This document shows, one piece after another, positions 4,537-5,028 of a DNA stretch of 5,028 nt. The stretch covers positions 1 through 5,028 of the forward strand of contig WRLJ01000149.1 in assembly GCA_009777685.1 (NCBI GenBank), read 5' to 3'. Numbering within the stretch: the first letter of the stretch is position 1; the number at the start of each line of letters is the position of its first letter. The position numbers and the translations under genes were made by a program. Under the pieces are notes generated by a model, which saw only the letters and a list, made by a program, of their open reading frames with translations, had not been told where the DNA came from and did not search any database. The stretch is from Oscillospiraceae bacterium (GTDB lineage: Bacteria; Bacillota; Clostridia; Oscillospirales; UBA929).

Positions 4537-5028
4537 TCATGCAGGGATTTCGCCGCCGTTTCTCCGTTCCCGCTCCAGTGTTTTTTCCCATGTGCGTTCG
4601 GCTTGATCTTTGAGAAATGCCGTCATCGGTCCCAAGTCTTCCGCCGTGTCATAGGCGAAAAGCGCCTCGTAGTAGGCGGTCTTGTTCTCCTCGCGGATAA
4701 TCAGCGGCGGATGATCGTGGATCATCAGAAAATAGTTCAGGAGCGCGCGTCCCGTTCGCCCGTTGCCGTCCGCAAACGGATGGATATGCTCAAACCGGGC
4801 ATGGAAGTACGCCGCCGCCATCAAGTTATCCGTTCCCGCGTATTCGGACAGCTCGGTCAGAAGCTCCTCGATATCGCGCTCAACTTCCTCCGGGAGTGAA
4901 CCGACCTCGGCTATCCCGGTCACATAATCATGTTTTTTGAACTCTCCGGGACGTTCGCCTTGCTCTATATAACGGCGCGCGTCATACGTCCCTCCGGTCA
5001 GAATGCCGTGGGTTTCCTTGATTAGGTC
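4537..5028 (-). CDS. fic: Fic-family protein, AMP-transferase type (N-terminus outside window)
   Basis: The frame is open to base 5028, so the gene enters from the right; the GTG at 4923 is an internal Val codon. Of the 163 visible residues, 83-94 (bases 4782-4747) form the complete Fic motif HPFADGNGRTGR, with catalytic His83, Asp87, and the Gly/Asn/Arg residues for metal and phosphate binding. Upstream lie DLIKETHGIL (helix) and the flap region around RPGEFKKHDYVTG, both typical of the family. Fic enzymes transfer AMP, or sometimes other nucleotide parts, from NTPs to hydroxyl side chains of target proteins. About 70 residues follow the motif, with no winged-helix domain or C-terminal inhibitory S/TxxxEGN motif, so any such motif would have to be N-terminal, beyond the window. 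The gene is convergent with hicB, 7 bases away. Confidence 0.92.
   Translation of the reverse strand, partial: DLIKETHGILTGGTYDARRYIEQGERPGEFKKHDYVTGIAEVGSLPEEVERDIEELLTELSEYAGTDNLMAAAYFHARFEHIHPFADGNGRTGRALLNYFLMIHDHPPLIIREENKTAYYEALFAYDTAEDLGPMTAFLKDQAERTWEKTLERERRNGGEIPA

Noticed and set aside
4921..4923. GTG at 4923 as the start of the Fic gene
   Set aside because: The frame stays open to the window edge and the upstream residues (LIKETHGIL, RPGEFKK) are clearly Fic-family sequence.

Overview
The window looks like a piece of a GC-rich Firmicute (Clostridia-type) chromosome. The reasons are strong AGGAGG-type ribosome binding sites before most genes, a secreted protein with three S-layer homology (SLH) repeats, a Pro/Ala/Thr-linked extracellular protein, and HicAB and Fic modules. 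The genus cannot be read from the sequence.

Layout. Positions 1-234 (+) hold the C-terminal part of a HicB-type antitoxin that runs off the left edge. Positions 235-511 have no gene but are rich in inverted repeats. They include two perfect hairpins (343-367, 391-423) and an intrinsic terminator facing the minus strand (429-462). Positions 512-613 (-) encode an unlisted 33-residue hydrophobic peptide with an excellent ribosome binding site. Positions 650-2413 (-) encode a 587-residue secreted protein: a Cys-rich N-terminal region, a (PAPT)n linker, two CARDB-like beta domains and a C-terminal region of unknown function. The gap 2414-2543 holds a terminator-like structure with a competing alternative hairpin. 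Positions 2544-3812 (-) encode a 422-residue SLH protein with an unassigned C-terminal domain.

A 104-bp divergent gap follows. It carries a perfect-consensus sigma-A promoter (TTGACA, 17 bp, extended -10 TGTTATAAT) with a perfect 14-bp palindrome filling its spacer. This promoter drives hicA (3917-4102) and hicB (4140-4529), a complete type II toxin-antitoxin pair. A Fic AMP-transferase-type gene (4537-5028, -) converges on hicB with a 7-base gap and runs off the right edge.

How the genes may work together. The SLH protein, the CARDB protein and the small membrane peptide share one strand and probably form a cell-surface group. The SLH protein could supply wall anchoring that the CARDB protein lacks. 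HicAB is a self-contained module: HicA cleaves RNA, and HicB neutralises it and probably represses at the palindrome through its ribbon-helix-helix tail. Fic is a second toxin-like enzyme at the same locus. The surface genes are thus flanked by HicB-type antitoxins on both sides. No complete new multi-gene system can be shown. The most notable items are the hicAB promoter/operator design, the small membrane peptide and the alternative hairpins between the two surface genes.
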